NCBI GenBank assembly: GCA_000949895.1
Contig: JWIT01000003.1
Coordinates: 496,001 to 560,000, forward strand
DNA from: Agrobacterium arsenijevicii
GTDB lineage: Bacteria > Pseudomonadota > Alphaproteobacteria > Rhizobiales > Rhizobiaceae
Direction of reading: 5' to 3'
DNA: 64,000 bases
Shown here: piece by piece, positions 51,318 through 61,725 of the stretch
How positions within the stretch are numbered: the first letter of the stretch is position 1
Layout: each line of letters starts with the position of its first letter
The notes under the pieces: generated by a model
Database searches by the model: none
What the model was told of the DNA's origin: nothing
What the model saw: only the letters and a program-made list of their open reading frames with translations
Position numbers and translations under genes: made by a program

Positions 51318-51842
51318 ATGACTGTGATAGAAACGGAACGTCTGCGGCTGCACCACTGGCGGGACGATCATTTCGAAGCCTTCGCTGCAATACAGACCGA
51401 CCCGGATGTGATGGCCGATCAGGGCGGGCCGGTGAGCCGCGATAAGAGCAGAGAGAAATTCGAGCGTTATCGCAAGGTGGAGCGTGAGCACGGCATTGCC
51501 CGCTGGGCGGTGGAAAGTCCTGATGGCGTCTTTCTCGGATATGCCGGCGTCATGCCGCGCCTGTTCGAAGACCATCCGCTCGGCAGACACCACGAGATCG
51601 GCTGGCGGTTTACGCGGCAGGCCTGGGGAAACGGCTACGCGACCGAAAGCGCGAGGGCTGCGCTGGCGCATGCAGCTGATGGCGCGTGTCTCGCCCGGAT
51701 ATTCGCTTATACAAGTCCCGACAATATCCGGTCCCAGGCCGTTATGTCGCGCCTTGGCCTGATACGCGAACCTTCGCTGGATTTTTCGGCTCCCGGTCAT
51801 ATCGACAGGGAATGGCACGGGCTGGTCTGGGTCGTTCCCTGA
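51318..51842 (+). CDS. GNAT family N-acetyltransferase, RimJ/RimL type
   Basis: 174 residues from ATG 51318 (MTVIETERLRLHHWRDDHFEAFAAIQ), the family start; the earlier codon at 51228 is not needed. The acetyl-CoA region is EIGWRFTRQAWGNGYATESARAALAHA, and IFAYTSPDNIRSQAVMSRLGL follows, as in RimJ/RimL-like enzymes. It should transfer acetyl from acetyl-CoA to a terminal amine of a protein or small molecule; the substrate is unknown. It is convergent with dusA, with 80 bases between. Confidence 0.88.
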   Translation: MTVIETERLRLHHWRDDHFEAFAAIQTDPDVMADQGGPVSRDKSREKFERYRKVEREHGIARWAVESPDGVFLGYAGVMPRLFEDHPLGRHHEIGWRFTRQAWGNGYATESARAALAHAADGACLARIFAYTSPDNIRSQAVMSRLGLIREPSLDFSAPGHIDREWHGLVWVVP

Positions 51843-51922
51843 GAGGCTTTCCATCGCCCGCGGGAACGCTGCCCGACACAACTTTGTCAGCACGAAAAAT
51901 CAAACCAAGGCCGTTGCCAGCC

Positions 51923-52933
51923 TCAGCCAACCATTTCTTTCGTCGGATTGAAATCGATAGCCGCGAACGCCGCCTCGATCACCTCGGTTCCAGCACCCGG
52001 CCGGGTGGCGTCGCTGGAAAGAATCTGCCGGAAACGACGCGCGCCGGGCATGCCCTGAAACAGGCCGACCATGTGACGGGTAACGTGGTTGAGACGCCCG
52101 CCTGCAGCGATGTAGTCGGCGGCATAGGCCATCATCGCGTCACGCAACCCCATCCAGTCAGGCTGCCGGGCCTCTTCGCCATAAATGCGATGGTCGACAT
52201 CGGCGAGGATGGATGTGTTGTGATAGGCGGCGCGGCCAAGCATCACGCCATCCATATGCTGCAGATGGTCACACGCCTGATCGAGATCGGCAATGCCGCC
52301 ATTGATGCCGATGAAGACGTCAGGGTTTTCCCGTTTCATGCGATAGACGAGCTCGTAGTCGAGCGGCGGCACTTCGCGGTTTTCTTTCGGCGAAAGCCCC
52401 TGCAGCCAGGCCTTGCGCGCATGGATCCAGACTGCGTCGGCACCCGCCGCGACAACCCGCGCCAGAAAATCCGGCAGCACGGCTTCCGGCTCCTGATCAT
52501 CAACCCCGATACGGCATTTAACTGTGACCGGCACCTTAGCCACTGCCTTCATCGCCGCCACGCATTGCGCGACCACTTCTGGCTCGCGCATCAGGCAAGC
52601 ACCAAAGGTGCCGGATTGCACCCGGTCCGAAGGGCAGCCGACATTGAGGTTGATCTCGTCATAACCGTAATCGCCGGCGATCCGCACCGCCTCCGAAAGC
52701 TTGACGGGGTCCGATCCGCCGAGTTGCAGCGCCACCGGATGTTCCTGATCGTGATAACCGAGAAGCCTGTCACGTTGACCATGAATAATGGCGTCGGCGA
52801 CGATCATTTCGGTATACAGCAGCGCACGCTTCGACAATTGCCGATGCAGAAATCTACACCTCGTATCGGTCCAATCGATCATCGGGGCCACGGCGAAGAT
52901 TTTTTCGCCGTTTGCAAGCGCTTGTCTGTACAT
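51923..52933 (-). CDS. dusA: tRNA-dihydrouridine synthase A
   Basis: 336 residues from ATG 52933. The FMN-binding TIM barrel carries FAVAPMIDWTDTRCRFLHRQ at the start, LQLGGSDPVKL, YDEINLNVGCPSDRVQSGTFGACLM (catalytic Cys105 region), VKCRIGVDD, and INGGI with VMLGRAAY. DusA reduces U20/U20a in tRNA D-loops using NADPH. The pattern AFAPMIDWTD and the RLNHVTRHMVGLFQG C-terminus distinguish DusA from DusB. The gene is alone on the minus strand between two plus-strand groups. Confidence 0.95.
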   Translation of the reverse strand: MYRQALANGEKIFAVAPMIDWTDTRCRFLHRQLSKRALLYTEMIVADAIIHGQRDRLLGYHDQEHPVALQLGGSDPVKLSEAVRIAGDYGYDEINLNVGCPSDRVQSGTFGACLMREPEVVAQCVAAMKAVAKVPVTVKCRIGVDDQEPEAVLPDFLARVVAAGADAVWIHARKAWLQGLSPKENREVPPLDYELVYRMKRENPDVFIGINGGIADLDQACDHLQHMDGVMLGRAAYHNTSILADVDHRIYGEEARQPDWMGLRDAMMAYAADYIAAGGRLNHVTRHMVGLFQGMPGARRFRQILSSDATRPGAGTEVIEAAFAAIDFNPTKEMVG

Positions 52934-53075
52934 GGATTAACCTCTTTGCGCCGGCTTCTACAGCAAAGGACCGCAAAAAGCCAGTTTTGCAATCGAAGCC
53001 ATTTTGAACTGGAAATCGCCCCGGAATCGCGGGACAAGACTTGCACCTCCAGAACAATAGACGACAGGAAATCCC

Positions 53076-53765
53076 ATGGCCGCCACCGTCATCCCCGCTC
53101 CGAAAGCCGTTCTTCTGCCCGTGGGGGGCACAAGCGATATGTTCCCCGTGCGGCGGGTCTATTGCGTCGGCCGCAATTATGCCGATCACGCCATCGAAAT
53201 GGGCCATGATCCCTCACGCGAACCGCCCTTCTACTTCCAGAAGAACCCGGACAATCTGTTGCCAGCGGGTCAAGATTTCCCCTACCCGCCGCTGTCGTCG
53301 AATGTGCATTACGAAGTCGAATGTGTCGTGGTTCTTAAAAGCGGCGGCGCAGATATTCCGGCAAGCGAAGCGCTGAGCCACGTCTGGGGTTACGCCGTCG
53401 GCATCGACATGACGCGTCGCGACCTGCAGGACGGCCTGAAGAAGATGGGCCGTTCCTGGGAAGGCGCCAAGGCGTTTGAATATTCCGCGCCGGTCTCCGC
53501 CATCGTTCCGGCGGAAAAGATCGGCCACCCTGCCACGGGCGCGATCTGGCTCGATGTCAATGGCGAACGCAAGCAGACGGGCGATCTCGCCCAGATGATC
53601 TGGAAGGTGCCGGAGGTGATTGCCGAGCTTTCCAAATTGTTCACGCTTGCCGCCGGCGATGTCATCATGACCGGCACGCCGGCTGGCGTCGGCCCAATCG
53701 TGCGCGGTGACAAGATCGAATGTGGCGTCGAGGGTGTCGGCACCCTGTCCGTCACCGTCGCCTGA
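53076..53765 (+). CDS. Fumarylacetoacetate hydrolase family protein
   Basis: 229 residues from ATG 53076. The family core is VYCVGRNYADHAIEMGH, FYFQKNPDNLLPAG, VHYEVECVVVLKSGG (metal-binding Glu-x-Glu), GYAVGIDMTRRDLQ and the end MTGTPAGVGPIVRGDKIE. This short form resembles fumarylpyruvate hydrolases and oxaloacetate decarboxylase-like FahD1 proteins, which cleave C-C bonds with Mg2+. The exact substrate cannot be told. The gamma-carbonic-anhydrase-like gene starts 37 bases after its stop, probably the same operon. Confidence 0.92.
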   Translation: MAATVIPAPKAVLLPVGGTSDMFPVRRVYCVGRNYADHAIEMGHDPSREPPFYFQKNPDNLLPAGQDFPYPPLSSNVHYEVECVVVLKSGGADIPASEALSHVWGYAVGIDMTRRDLQDGLKKMGRSWEGAKAFEYSAPVSAIVPAEKIGHPATGAIWLDVNGERKQTGDLAQMIWKVPEVIAELSKLFTLAAGDVIMTGTPAGVGPIVRGDKIECGVEGVGTLSVTVA

Positions 53766-53802
53766 TCGCCATCAGCGAATAATCCAGAGGGAGGAACCCG
53801 CC

Positions 53803-54336
53803 ATGCCGCTTTATCGTCTTGCTGACCGGGTGCCGCAAACCCCAGCGCCGGATCGCTACTGGGTAGCACCGGATGCGAATGTCATCGGTTCGGTGACGCT
53901 CGGTGAGGATGTCGGCATCTGGTTCGGCGCGACGCTGCGCGGAGATAACGAACCGATCCGCGTCGGGCGCGGCACGAACATTCAGGAAGGTGCGATGGTG
54001 CATAGCGATCCCGGTTTTGCAGCTGTCATCGGCGAAATGTGCACCATCGGCCACCACGCCATCGTGCACGGCTGCAGCATCGGTGACAATTCGCTTGTTG
54101 GCATGGGCGCGACGATTCTGAACGGCGCGAAGATCGGCCGTAACTGCCTTGTCGGCGCCAATGCGCTGGTGACGGAAGGCAAGGAATTTCCGGACAACTC
54201 GCTGATCGTCGGATCGCCGGCAAGAGCCATCAGAACGCTGGACGACGAAGCTGTCGCCGGCCTTCGCCGCTCGGCGGAAAAATACATCGAGAACTGGAAG
54301 CGTTTTTCGAAAGATCTGGCGATCATCGAAAAATGA
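53803..54336 (+). CDS. Gamma-class carbonic anhydrase-like hexapeptide protein
   Basis: 177 residues from ATG 53803, preceded by GAGGGAGGAA. The left-handed beta-helix repeats run from residue 10 to 130: VIGSVTLGEDVGIWFGATLRGD, then CTIGHHAIVHGCSIGDNSLVGMGATILNG. His residues in IGHHAIVHG fit zinc ligands of gamma carbonic anhydrases (YrdA/PaaY type). These are usually weakly active or bind CoA thioesters. It follows the FAH-family gene. A short amphipathic helix ends the protein. Confidence 0.92.
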   Translation: MPLYRLADRVPQTPAPDRYWVAPDANVIGSVTLGEDVGIWFGATLRGDNEPIRVGRGTNIQEGAMVHSDPGFAAVIGEMCTIGHHAIVHGCSIGDNSLVGMGATILNGAKIGRNCLVGANALVTEGKEFPDNSLIVGSPARAIRTLDDEAVAGLRRSAEKYIENWKRFSKDLAIIEK

Positions 54337-54375
54337 CGGATGGCGGGCACCGATGCCCGCCCGCTACAAACGGCG

Positions 54376-54780
54376 CTACGCCGCGCAGGCGGCGCAAAGC
54401 CCGCGAATTTCGATGGTGGTCTTTTCCGCCTTGAACTTGCTGTCCTTCACCCAGCGCTCAAGGCGATGGTCGATCTCGTGATCGTGGAACTCGGTCACCT
54501 GCCCGCAGGATTCGCAAATGGCAAAGGCCACCGTTCCGTGATGGTGCGAGCAGCATTCAGCCTGCGTATGGGTGCAGGCAACAAAGGCGTTGAGGCTCTC
54601 AAGCCGGTGCACGAGACCGTATTCCACCAGCTTTTCCAGAGCCCGGTAAACCTGTAGCGGCGCGCGAAAACCATCGTCACGCAGCTTGTCGAGGATCACA
54701 TAGGCGCTGAGCGGCGCATGCGCATTCGACAGGGCATTCATGACCAGCGACTGGTTTTTCGTAAGGTTCTGCGCATTCAT
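54376..54780 (-). CDS. zur: Zinc uptake regulator Zur (Fur family)
   Basis: 134 residues from ATG 54780, overlapping the znuB stop by four bases. The winged-helix domain is at residues 1-75 (APLSAYVILDKLRDDGFRAPLQVYRALEKLVEYGLVHRLESLNAF). The metal-binding part has AECCSHHHGTVAFAICESCGQVTEFHD with CESC, and the end GLCAACAA supplies the second Cys pair of the structural zinc. Zur with zinc represses znu genes. It is the last gene of znuC-znuB-zur. The palindromic boxes at 56518 and 26797 are its likely targets. Confidence 0.93.
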   Translation of the reverse strand: MNAQNLTKNQSLVMNALSNAHAPLSAYVILDKLRDDGFRAPLQVYRALEKLVEYGLVHRLESLNAFVACTHTQAECCSHHHGTVAFAICESCGQVTEFHDHEIDHRLERWVKDSKFKAEKTTIEIRGLCAACAA

Positions 54781-55595
54781 GACTTGCCTCCTTCATCCGC
54801 GGCGCGGGAAAAACCCGGCGCCGGCAACAGGCTTATAACGAACAGGATCACGGCGGCAACCACGATGGACGGGCCGGACGGCGTGTCGTAGGTCAGCGAT
54901 CCGAACAGGCCACCGACGACGGCAACCGCGCCGATCAGCGAGGCGACCACCGCCATCACCTCGGGCGTGGCGGAAAAACGTCTGGCGGTCGCCGCCGGTA
55001 TGATGAGCAGCGATGTGATCAGCATGATGCCGACCACCTTCATCGCAATGGCGATCACCAGCGCCATCAACAGCGTGAAGATGAGCCTGGAGCGTTCCGG
55101 GTTCAGCCCCTCCGCCTCGGCCAGCTCGGTATTGATGGTGGAGGCCAAGAGCGAGCGCCACAGGAAGACCATGGAAACCAGCACCACAAGCCCGCCGCCC
55201 CAGATCAGCGCGATATCGCTGCGGGTAACCGCCAGAATATCGCCGAACAGGAACGATACGAGATCGATGCGCACCCAACTCATGAAGGCGACGATGACGA
55301 GACCGATCGCCAGCGCCGAATGGGAGAGTATGCCGAGCAGCGCATCGGAAGAAAGCGCCTGCCGTCGTTGCAGAAAAATCAGCAGGATCGAAACGGCCGA
55401 CGCCACCAGAAAGACGCTGACAATGAGGTTGAGCTGCAAAAGCAGCGACAAAGCGACGCCAAGCAGCGCCGAATGGGCCATCGTATCACCGAAATAGGCC
55501 ATGCGCCGCCAGACGACAAAACAACCGAGAGGCCCGGCGGTGAGCGCGACACCAATGCCAGCGACCATGGCGCGAACGAAGAAATCGTCAAACAT
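54777..55595 (-). CDS. znuB: High-affinity zinc ABC transporter permease
   Basis: 272 residues from ATG 55595 (MFDDFFVRAMVAGIGVALTAGPLGCFVVW), overlapping znuC by eight bases; the longer frame to 55688 is the tail of znuC in another frame. About eight membrane segments are expected. Motifs WRRMAYFGDTMAHSALLGVALS and GLNPERSRLIFTLLMALVIAIAMKVVGIMLITSLLIIPAATAR are typical of the ZnuB/MntB class. It forms the membrane channel for zinc import with ZnuC and ZnuA. Confidence 0.95.
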   Translation of the reverse strand: MFDDFFVRAMVAGIGVALTAGPLGCFVVWRRMAYFGDTMAHSALLGVALSLLLQLNLIVSVFLVASAVSILLIFLQRRQALSSDALLGILSHSALAIGLVIVAFMSWVRIDLVSFLFGDILAVTRSDIALIWGGGLVVLVSMVFLWRSLLASTINTELAEAEGLNPERSRLIFTLLMALVIAIAMKVVGIMLITSLLIIPAATARRFSATPEVMAVVASLIGAVAVVGGLFGSLTYDTPSGPSIVVAAVILFVISLLPAPGFSRAADEGGKS

Positions 55596-56478
55596 GCCGC
55601 TCTCCCTGCTGTTGGTTTGAAGTGGCATGTCCGTCATTGCCGTGGTCATGCTCGTGACCATGATCATGTGCGTGATGGTGACCGTCATCGGGGTGGCAAT
55701 GTTCGGTTACTGAACCGTCCGCATGCTGCACCCGGCCATCTGGCAAATGGGTGTGATCGTGATTGTGGCTGTAAACGGCAAGGCCCTTGGCCGCAGCGCC
55801 ACCGAACAGCCGCATATATTCGGGGCTCTGGCTCACCATCTGCGGTGTTCCCCGGCAGCAGACATGGCCGTTCAGGCATATCACGGTGTCTGTCTCAGCC
55901 ATCACCACATGCAGATCATGTGAGATTAACAAAATTCCGCAATTACTTGAATTCCTGATGTTTTTTATCAATTCATAAAGCGCGATCTCGCCGGAAAAAT
56001 CAACGCCCTGCACGGGCTCGTCGAGAACCAACAGGTCCGGCTTGCGCGCAATGGCGCGGGCGAGAAGCGCACGCTGGAATTCGCCGCCGGAAAGATGCTG
56101 TACTTCCGCATTGGCCAGATGCGCGATGCCCGTGGCGTTCAGCGCCGCGTCGATTTCGCGCGCGGGCAGCGGCCCGGTCAGCGTCATCAGGCGGCGTACC
56201 GAAAGCGGCATGGTCCAGTCGACAGAAAGCTTCTGTGGCACGTAACCGACCCTTAGACCGGCAATGCGCGATACCTCGCCTTCGTTCGGCTTCAAGACGC
56301 CGATCGCCATTTTTGCGCTGGTGGATTTGCCCGAACCGTTCGGCCCGATCAGCGTGACGATCTCGCCTTTGCTGACGGAAAACTCCACGCCGCGCACAAG
56401 CCAGCGGCCATTGCGCTGCACGCCGGCATTGGCAAGTGAAACCAGTATTTCGTTGCCCTTGTGGGCGGAATGAAGCAT
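55588..56478 (-). CDS. znuC: Zinc ABC transporter ATP-binding protein with His-rich tail
   Basis: 296 residues from ATG 56478. Walker A is GPNGSGKST (residues about 46-54), the signature is HLSGGEFQRALLARA, and Walker B is DLLVLDEPVQGVD, followed by ISHDLH. The C-terminal 60 residues are rich in His (HNHDHTHLPDG, then HHHAHDHGHEHDHG), a metal-binding tail seen in some ZnuC proteins. It powers zinc import. The gene is divergent from znuA, and the Zur box lies between the two. Confidence 0.95.
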   Translation of the reverse strand: MLHSAHKGNEILVSLANAGVQRNGRWLVRGVEFSVSKGEIVTLIGPNGSGKSTSAKMAIGVLKPNEGEVSRIAGLRVGYVPQKLSVDWTMPLSVRRLMTLTGPLPAREIDAALNATGIAHLANAEVQHLSGGEFQRALLARAIARKPDLLVLDEPVQGVDFSGEIALYELIKNIRNSSNCGILLISHDLHVVMAETDTVICLNGHVCCRGTPQMVSQSPEYMRLFGGAAAKGLAVYSHNHDHTHLPDGRVQHADGSVTEHCHPDDGHHHAHDHGHEHDHGNDGHATSNQQQGERHV

Positions 56479-56517
56479 GGGATTGTCCGATCGGCGATGT
56501 TGATTACCGCTATCGCA

Positions 56518-56536
56518 TACGTTATAGAGTTACGCA
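56518..56536 (+). promoter_or_regulatory. Putative Zur box between znuC and znuA
   Basis: Imperfect palindrome TACGTTATAGAGTTACGCA at 56518-56536, 40 bases before znuC and 47 bases before znuA. A second, weaker half-palindrome ATGTAATAACAT follows at 56541-56552. Divergent zinc-uptake genes of this class are known to be Zur-repressed. It closely resembles the box at 26797. Confidence 0.7.
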
Positions 56537-56582
56537 ATAAATGTAATAACATAACTATACTTCTGCAAGTGGAGTGCATTTC

Positions 56583-57563
56583 ATGAGATCGTTCGTGATC
56601 CCGCTCATGGCCTCGGTCGCAATAGCGGCAGCCGCCTCCGGCGCCACAGCCGCGCCCAATGTCGTGGTCTCGATCAAGCCTGTCCATTCCCTGGTCGCAG
56701 CGATCATGCGGGGCGTCGGCGAACCGCAACTCATCGTGGATGGTGCCGCCTCCCCACATACCTATAATCTGCGGCCCTCCAATGCGCGCACGCTGGAAAA
56801 AGCCGATCTGGTCTTCTGGGTCGGCCCGGGGCTGGAGGCGTTCCTGCAGAAGCCGCTGGAGGCGCTGACCAGCAAGGCAACTGTGGTGGAACTGGAAGAC
56901 GCCAAGGGGCTGGAAAAGCTCCCCTTCCGTGAAGGTGGCCCTTTCGAGGCGCATGACCATGGCGAAGAAAGCCATGGGGAACATGCCGGCCACACGGACG
57001 GCGAAGGCGCTCACGATCATGCGCATGATGACGGCGACCACGAACACGGCGCATACGACACCCATCTTTGGCTCGATCCGGCCAATGCCAAGGCCATGGC
57101 CCAGACGATCGAAACCGCACTGATTGCTGCCGATGCCGGCAATGCCGAGACCTATCAGGCCAACACGAAAAAACTGATCGACGATCTCGATGCGCTCGAC
57201 ACCGAGTTGGCGGAAACGGTGAAGCCGGTAAAGGACAAGCCCTTCATCGTCTTCCACGACGCCTATCAATATTTCGAGCATCGTTACGGCGTGAAGACGG
57301 CGGGATCGATCACCGTCAGCCCCGAAACCCTGCCCGGTGCGGATCGCGTCAAACAGATGCAGGAAAAGGTTCGCCAGCTTGGCGCGACCTGCGTTTTCGC
57401 CGAACCGCAATTCGAGCCGAAGCTGGTCTCGGTCATCACCGAAGGTACGGCGGCGAAATCGGCGACGCTCGATCCGGAAGCGGCAACGCTGACGCCTGGG
57501 CCCGATCTCTATTTTCAGCTGATGCGCGGCATTGCCGGTTCGCTGAAGAAGTGCCTGTCCTGA
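56583..57563 (+). CDS. znuA: Periplasmic zinc-binding protein
   Basis: 326 residues from ATG 56583 (GTG 56574 is nine bases upstream; GTGGAG suits the ATG). The signal peptide is MRSFVIPLMASVAIAAAASGATA. The mature protein shows SIKPVHSLVAAIMRGVGEPQLIVDGAASPHTYNLRPS with the first zinc His, a His/Asp/Glu-rich loop (residues about 120-155), DTHLWLDPANA with the second His, and VFHDAYQYFE with the third. It delivers zinc to ZnuBC. It is transcribed divergently from znuC under the Zur box. Confidence 0.95.
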   Translation: MRSFVIPLMASVAIAAAASGATAAPNVVVSIKPVHSLVAAIMRGVGEPQLIVDGAASPHTYNLRPSNARTLEKADLVFWVGPGLEAFLQKPLEALTSKATVVELEDAKGLEKLPFREGGPFEAHDHGEESHGEHAGHTDGEGAHDHAHDDGDHEHGAYDTHLWLDPANAKAMAQTIETALIAADAGNAETYQANTKKLIDDLDALDTELAETVKPVKDKPFIVFHDAYQYFEHRYGVKTAGSITVSPETLPGADRVKQMQEKVRQLGATCVFAEPQFEPKLVSVITEGTAAKSATLDPEAATLTPGPDLYFQLMRGIAGSLKKCLS

Positions 57564-57584
57564 TCCGCGGAAGCGATACGCCGT

Positions 57585-59150
<1,566 letters not shown>

Positions 59151-61601
59151 ATGATTTCTTCTTCCACGCCCGAAACCGTCATCGATCTGGCCGGGCTCTG
59201 GCGCCTGGCGTCGATGGAAGGAGACCATGCGACCGACATGCCCGTTCCGGGTGACATCCACAGTGCACTCAAAAATGCGGGCATCATCCCCGATCCCTAT
59301 CACGGCGCCAATGAAAACGCGGTGCAATGGGTCGCGCAGCGGGACTGGATCATTGAGCGGACATTCATTCTCGATGACGCCGATGCCAGCTGGTATCTCG
59401 ATATCGACTATCTCGATACCGTCGCCATCGTCTTCGTCAACGATGTGCCGGTCCTAAGCTCCGACAATTGCTTCCGCCGTTACCGCCCCGATATTTCGCG
59501 CGCCGTGCGGCCCGGTGAAAACACCATTCGCATCCATTTCCATTCCAACATCACCGCCGGTGCGGAACGGCAGGCGCGTCAGCCGTTTTACATTCCCTAC
59601 CACGAAGGAAATTCGCCGATTGCCAATGGCAACATGCTGCGCAAGCCGCAATGCCATTTCGGCTGGGACTGGAATATCGCGATTGCGCCGCTCGGCCTGT
59701 ACGGCAAAATCCTGCTGAAACGCCTCGATACCGCCCGCGTCGAACATGTCGTCACCTCGCAGCACCATGTCGAGGGTGGCGTCGAGTTGCATGTGGCCGT
59801 CACGCTGTTTGCCGAAGGCCCGGCAAGCCTGCCGCTCTACCTTTCCCTCAACGATGACAGGCTGCGGCTCGATTGCGGCGTTGGCGCCGGTGAGACGGTG
59901 GTGCGTCATGTCTTCTTCGTGGAAAATCCCGCACTCTGGTGGCCGGCGGGCAGCGGCGAACAGACGCTCTACACGCTGACAGTGGAACTGCCGGATGAAA
60001 GCGTCATCCGCAAGATCGGCTTCAGGACCATCGAGCTTCTGACGGACAAGGATGAGGCTGGCAGCCGCTTTGCCTTCCGCATCAACGGCCGGGAAATCTT
60101 CTGCCGTGGCGCCAACTGGATTCCCGCTGATGCGCTCTATTCGCTGACGAGCCGGGAAAAGACCGAAGACCTCTTATGTTCGGCGGTCGAGGCCAACATG
60201 AACATGATCCGCGTCTGGGGTGGCGGTTTTTATGAGGAAGACTGGTTCTACGATCTCTGCGACCGTCTCGGCCTTCTGGTCTGGCAGGATTTCATGTTCG
60301 CCTGCAACCTTTACCCCTGCAGCGAGGACTTCCTCGATAATGTCGAACACGAGGTCGACTATCAGGTAAAACGCCTGTCCTCCCATCCCTCGATTGCGCT
60401 CTGGTGCGGCGATAACGAGCTGGTGGGCGCACTCACCTGGTTCGAGGAACCCCGCAACAACCGCGACCGTTATCTCGTGGCTTACGACCGCCTCAACCGC
60501 ACCATCGAAAAGGCGCTGAAAAAAGCCGCCCCCGAAGCGCTCTGGTGGCCCTCCAGCCCGGCTTCGGGCTACCTCGATTATAGTGATGCCTGGCATGCGG
60601 ATGGCTCCGGCGACATGCACTATTGGTCCGTCTGGCACGAGAACAAATCGTTCGATAATTACCGTTCGGTGAAGCCACGCTTCTGCTCCGAATTCGGTTT
60701 CCAGTCCTATACCTCCATGCCGGTCATCCGCACCTATGCGGAAGACAAGGACATGAATATCGCCTCCCCGGTGATCGAACTGCACCAGAAGAATGTCGGC
60801 GGCAACGAGCGGATCGCCGGAACCATGTTCCGCTATTTCCGCTTCCCGAAGGATTTCGCCAATTTCGTCTATCTCAGCCAGGTTCAGCAGGCGCTGGCCA
60901 TCCGCACGGCTGTCGATTACTGGCGCTCGCTGAAACCCCATTGCATGGGCACGCTCTATTGGCAGCTCAACGATACATGGCCGGTCGCCTCATGGTCGAG
61001 CCTCGATTATGGCGGCGGCTGGAAGGCGCTGCATTATGCCGCCCGCCGTTTCTTCCAGCCGGTCTCGGTTTCCGCCATTCCCTCGGAAGACGGACGCCGG
61101 TTGAGCTTCTCCATGGTCAATGACACGGCGGAAGATGTCGAGATCGACATGAACATCGTCGCGCTCACCATGGAGGGCAACCGCGTCCCGCTGAAATCCG
61201 CCAATGGCACATGCGTAACGGACAAGGCTGCGACGTTGACCGAAATCGACATGGACACCCTGCCGGAAGGCTCCGTGCTTGCGTGGAACTTCATCGCCTC
61301 CAACGGCATGACAGGCGAAGGCCATCATGTACGCGATACCTACAAGGCGCTGGAACTTCAGCCCGCCGGACTGACATTCACCGTCAAGTCGTTGAAAAAC
61401 GGCCAGTTCGAAATCGATGTCACGGCCGCCGGTCTTGCCCTCTTTGTCATGCTGGAGGCCGATCAGCCCGGACGTTATTCCGACAACCTGTTCGATCTCG
61501 CCGCCGGCGAAACGCGCCGCATTATTTTCACCCCGAAGACGGGCAGCGGACAGCCGCAGTTCCGCATCTTCGATCTTCATACCTGCCAATCCTCGCATTG
61601 A
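59151..61601 (+). CDS. Beta-mannosidase, glycoside hydrolase family 2
   Basis: 816 residues from ATG 59151 with AGGG upstream; ATG 59136 and 59109 in frame are alternatives. The N-terminal jelly-roll reads LWRLASMEGDHATDMPVPGDIHSAL, followed by WVAQRDWIIERTF. The catalytic barrel has GVWGGGFYEEDWFYDLCDRLGLLVWQDFMFACNLYP-like blocks, LWCGDNEL (acid/base Glu) and FCSEFGFQSY (nucleophile Glu). The end has a domain like other GH2 beta-mannosidases. It hydrolyses terminal beta-mannosides from manno-oligosaccharides. No signal peptide is seen, so the enzyme is cytoplasmic. It is regulated probably by the divergent LacI protein. Confidence 0.92.
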   Translation: MISSSTPETVIDLAGLWRLASMEGDHATDMPVPGDIHSALKNAGIIPDPYHGANENAVQWVAQRDWIIERTFILDDADASWYLDIDYLDTVAIVFVNDVPVLSSDNCFRRYRPDISRAVRPGENTIRIHFHSNITAGAERQARQPFYIPYHEGNSPIANGNMLRKPQCHFGWDWNIAIAPLGLYGKILLKRLDTARVEHVVTSQHHVEGGVELHVAVTLFAEGPASLPLYLSLNDDRLRLDCGVGAGETVVRHVFFVENPALWWPAGSGEQTLYTLTVELPDESVIRKIGFRTIELLTDKDEAGSRFAFRINGREIFCRGANWIPADALYSLTSREKTEDLLCSAVEANMNMIRVWGGGFYEEDWFYDLCDRLGLLVWQDFMFACNLYPCSEDFLDNVEHEVDYQVKRLSSHPSIALWCGDNELVGALTWFEEPRNNRDRYLVAYDRLNRTIEKALKKAAPEALWWPSSPASGYLDYSDAWHADGSGDMHYWSVWHENKSFDNYRSVKPRFCSEFGFQSYTSMPVIRTYAEDKDMNIASPVIELHQKNVGGNERIAGTMFRYFRFPKDFANFVYLSQVQQALAIRTAVDYWRSLKPHCMGTLYWQLNDTWPVASWSSLDYGGGWKALHYAARRFFQPVSVSAIPSEDGRRLSFSMVNDTAEDVEIDMNIVALTMEGNRVPLKSANGTCVTDKAATLTEIDMDTLPEGSVLAWNFIASNGMTGEGHHVRDTYKALELQPAGLTFTVKSLKNGQFEIDVTAAGLALFVMLEADQPGRYSDNLFDLAAGETRRIIFTPKTGSGQPQFRIFDLHTCQSSH

Positions 61602-61725
61602 AACCATGCGGCGAAAGGCTTAACCATCCTTCTTGAAACGGCAGGCGACGTTGCGCCTGCCCTCATCTTTTCAAAAGTTTGCCGGGTTCTCCGGCAACCA
61701 TTCATCAGCAAGTGGAGGAAGACCC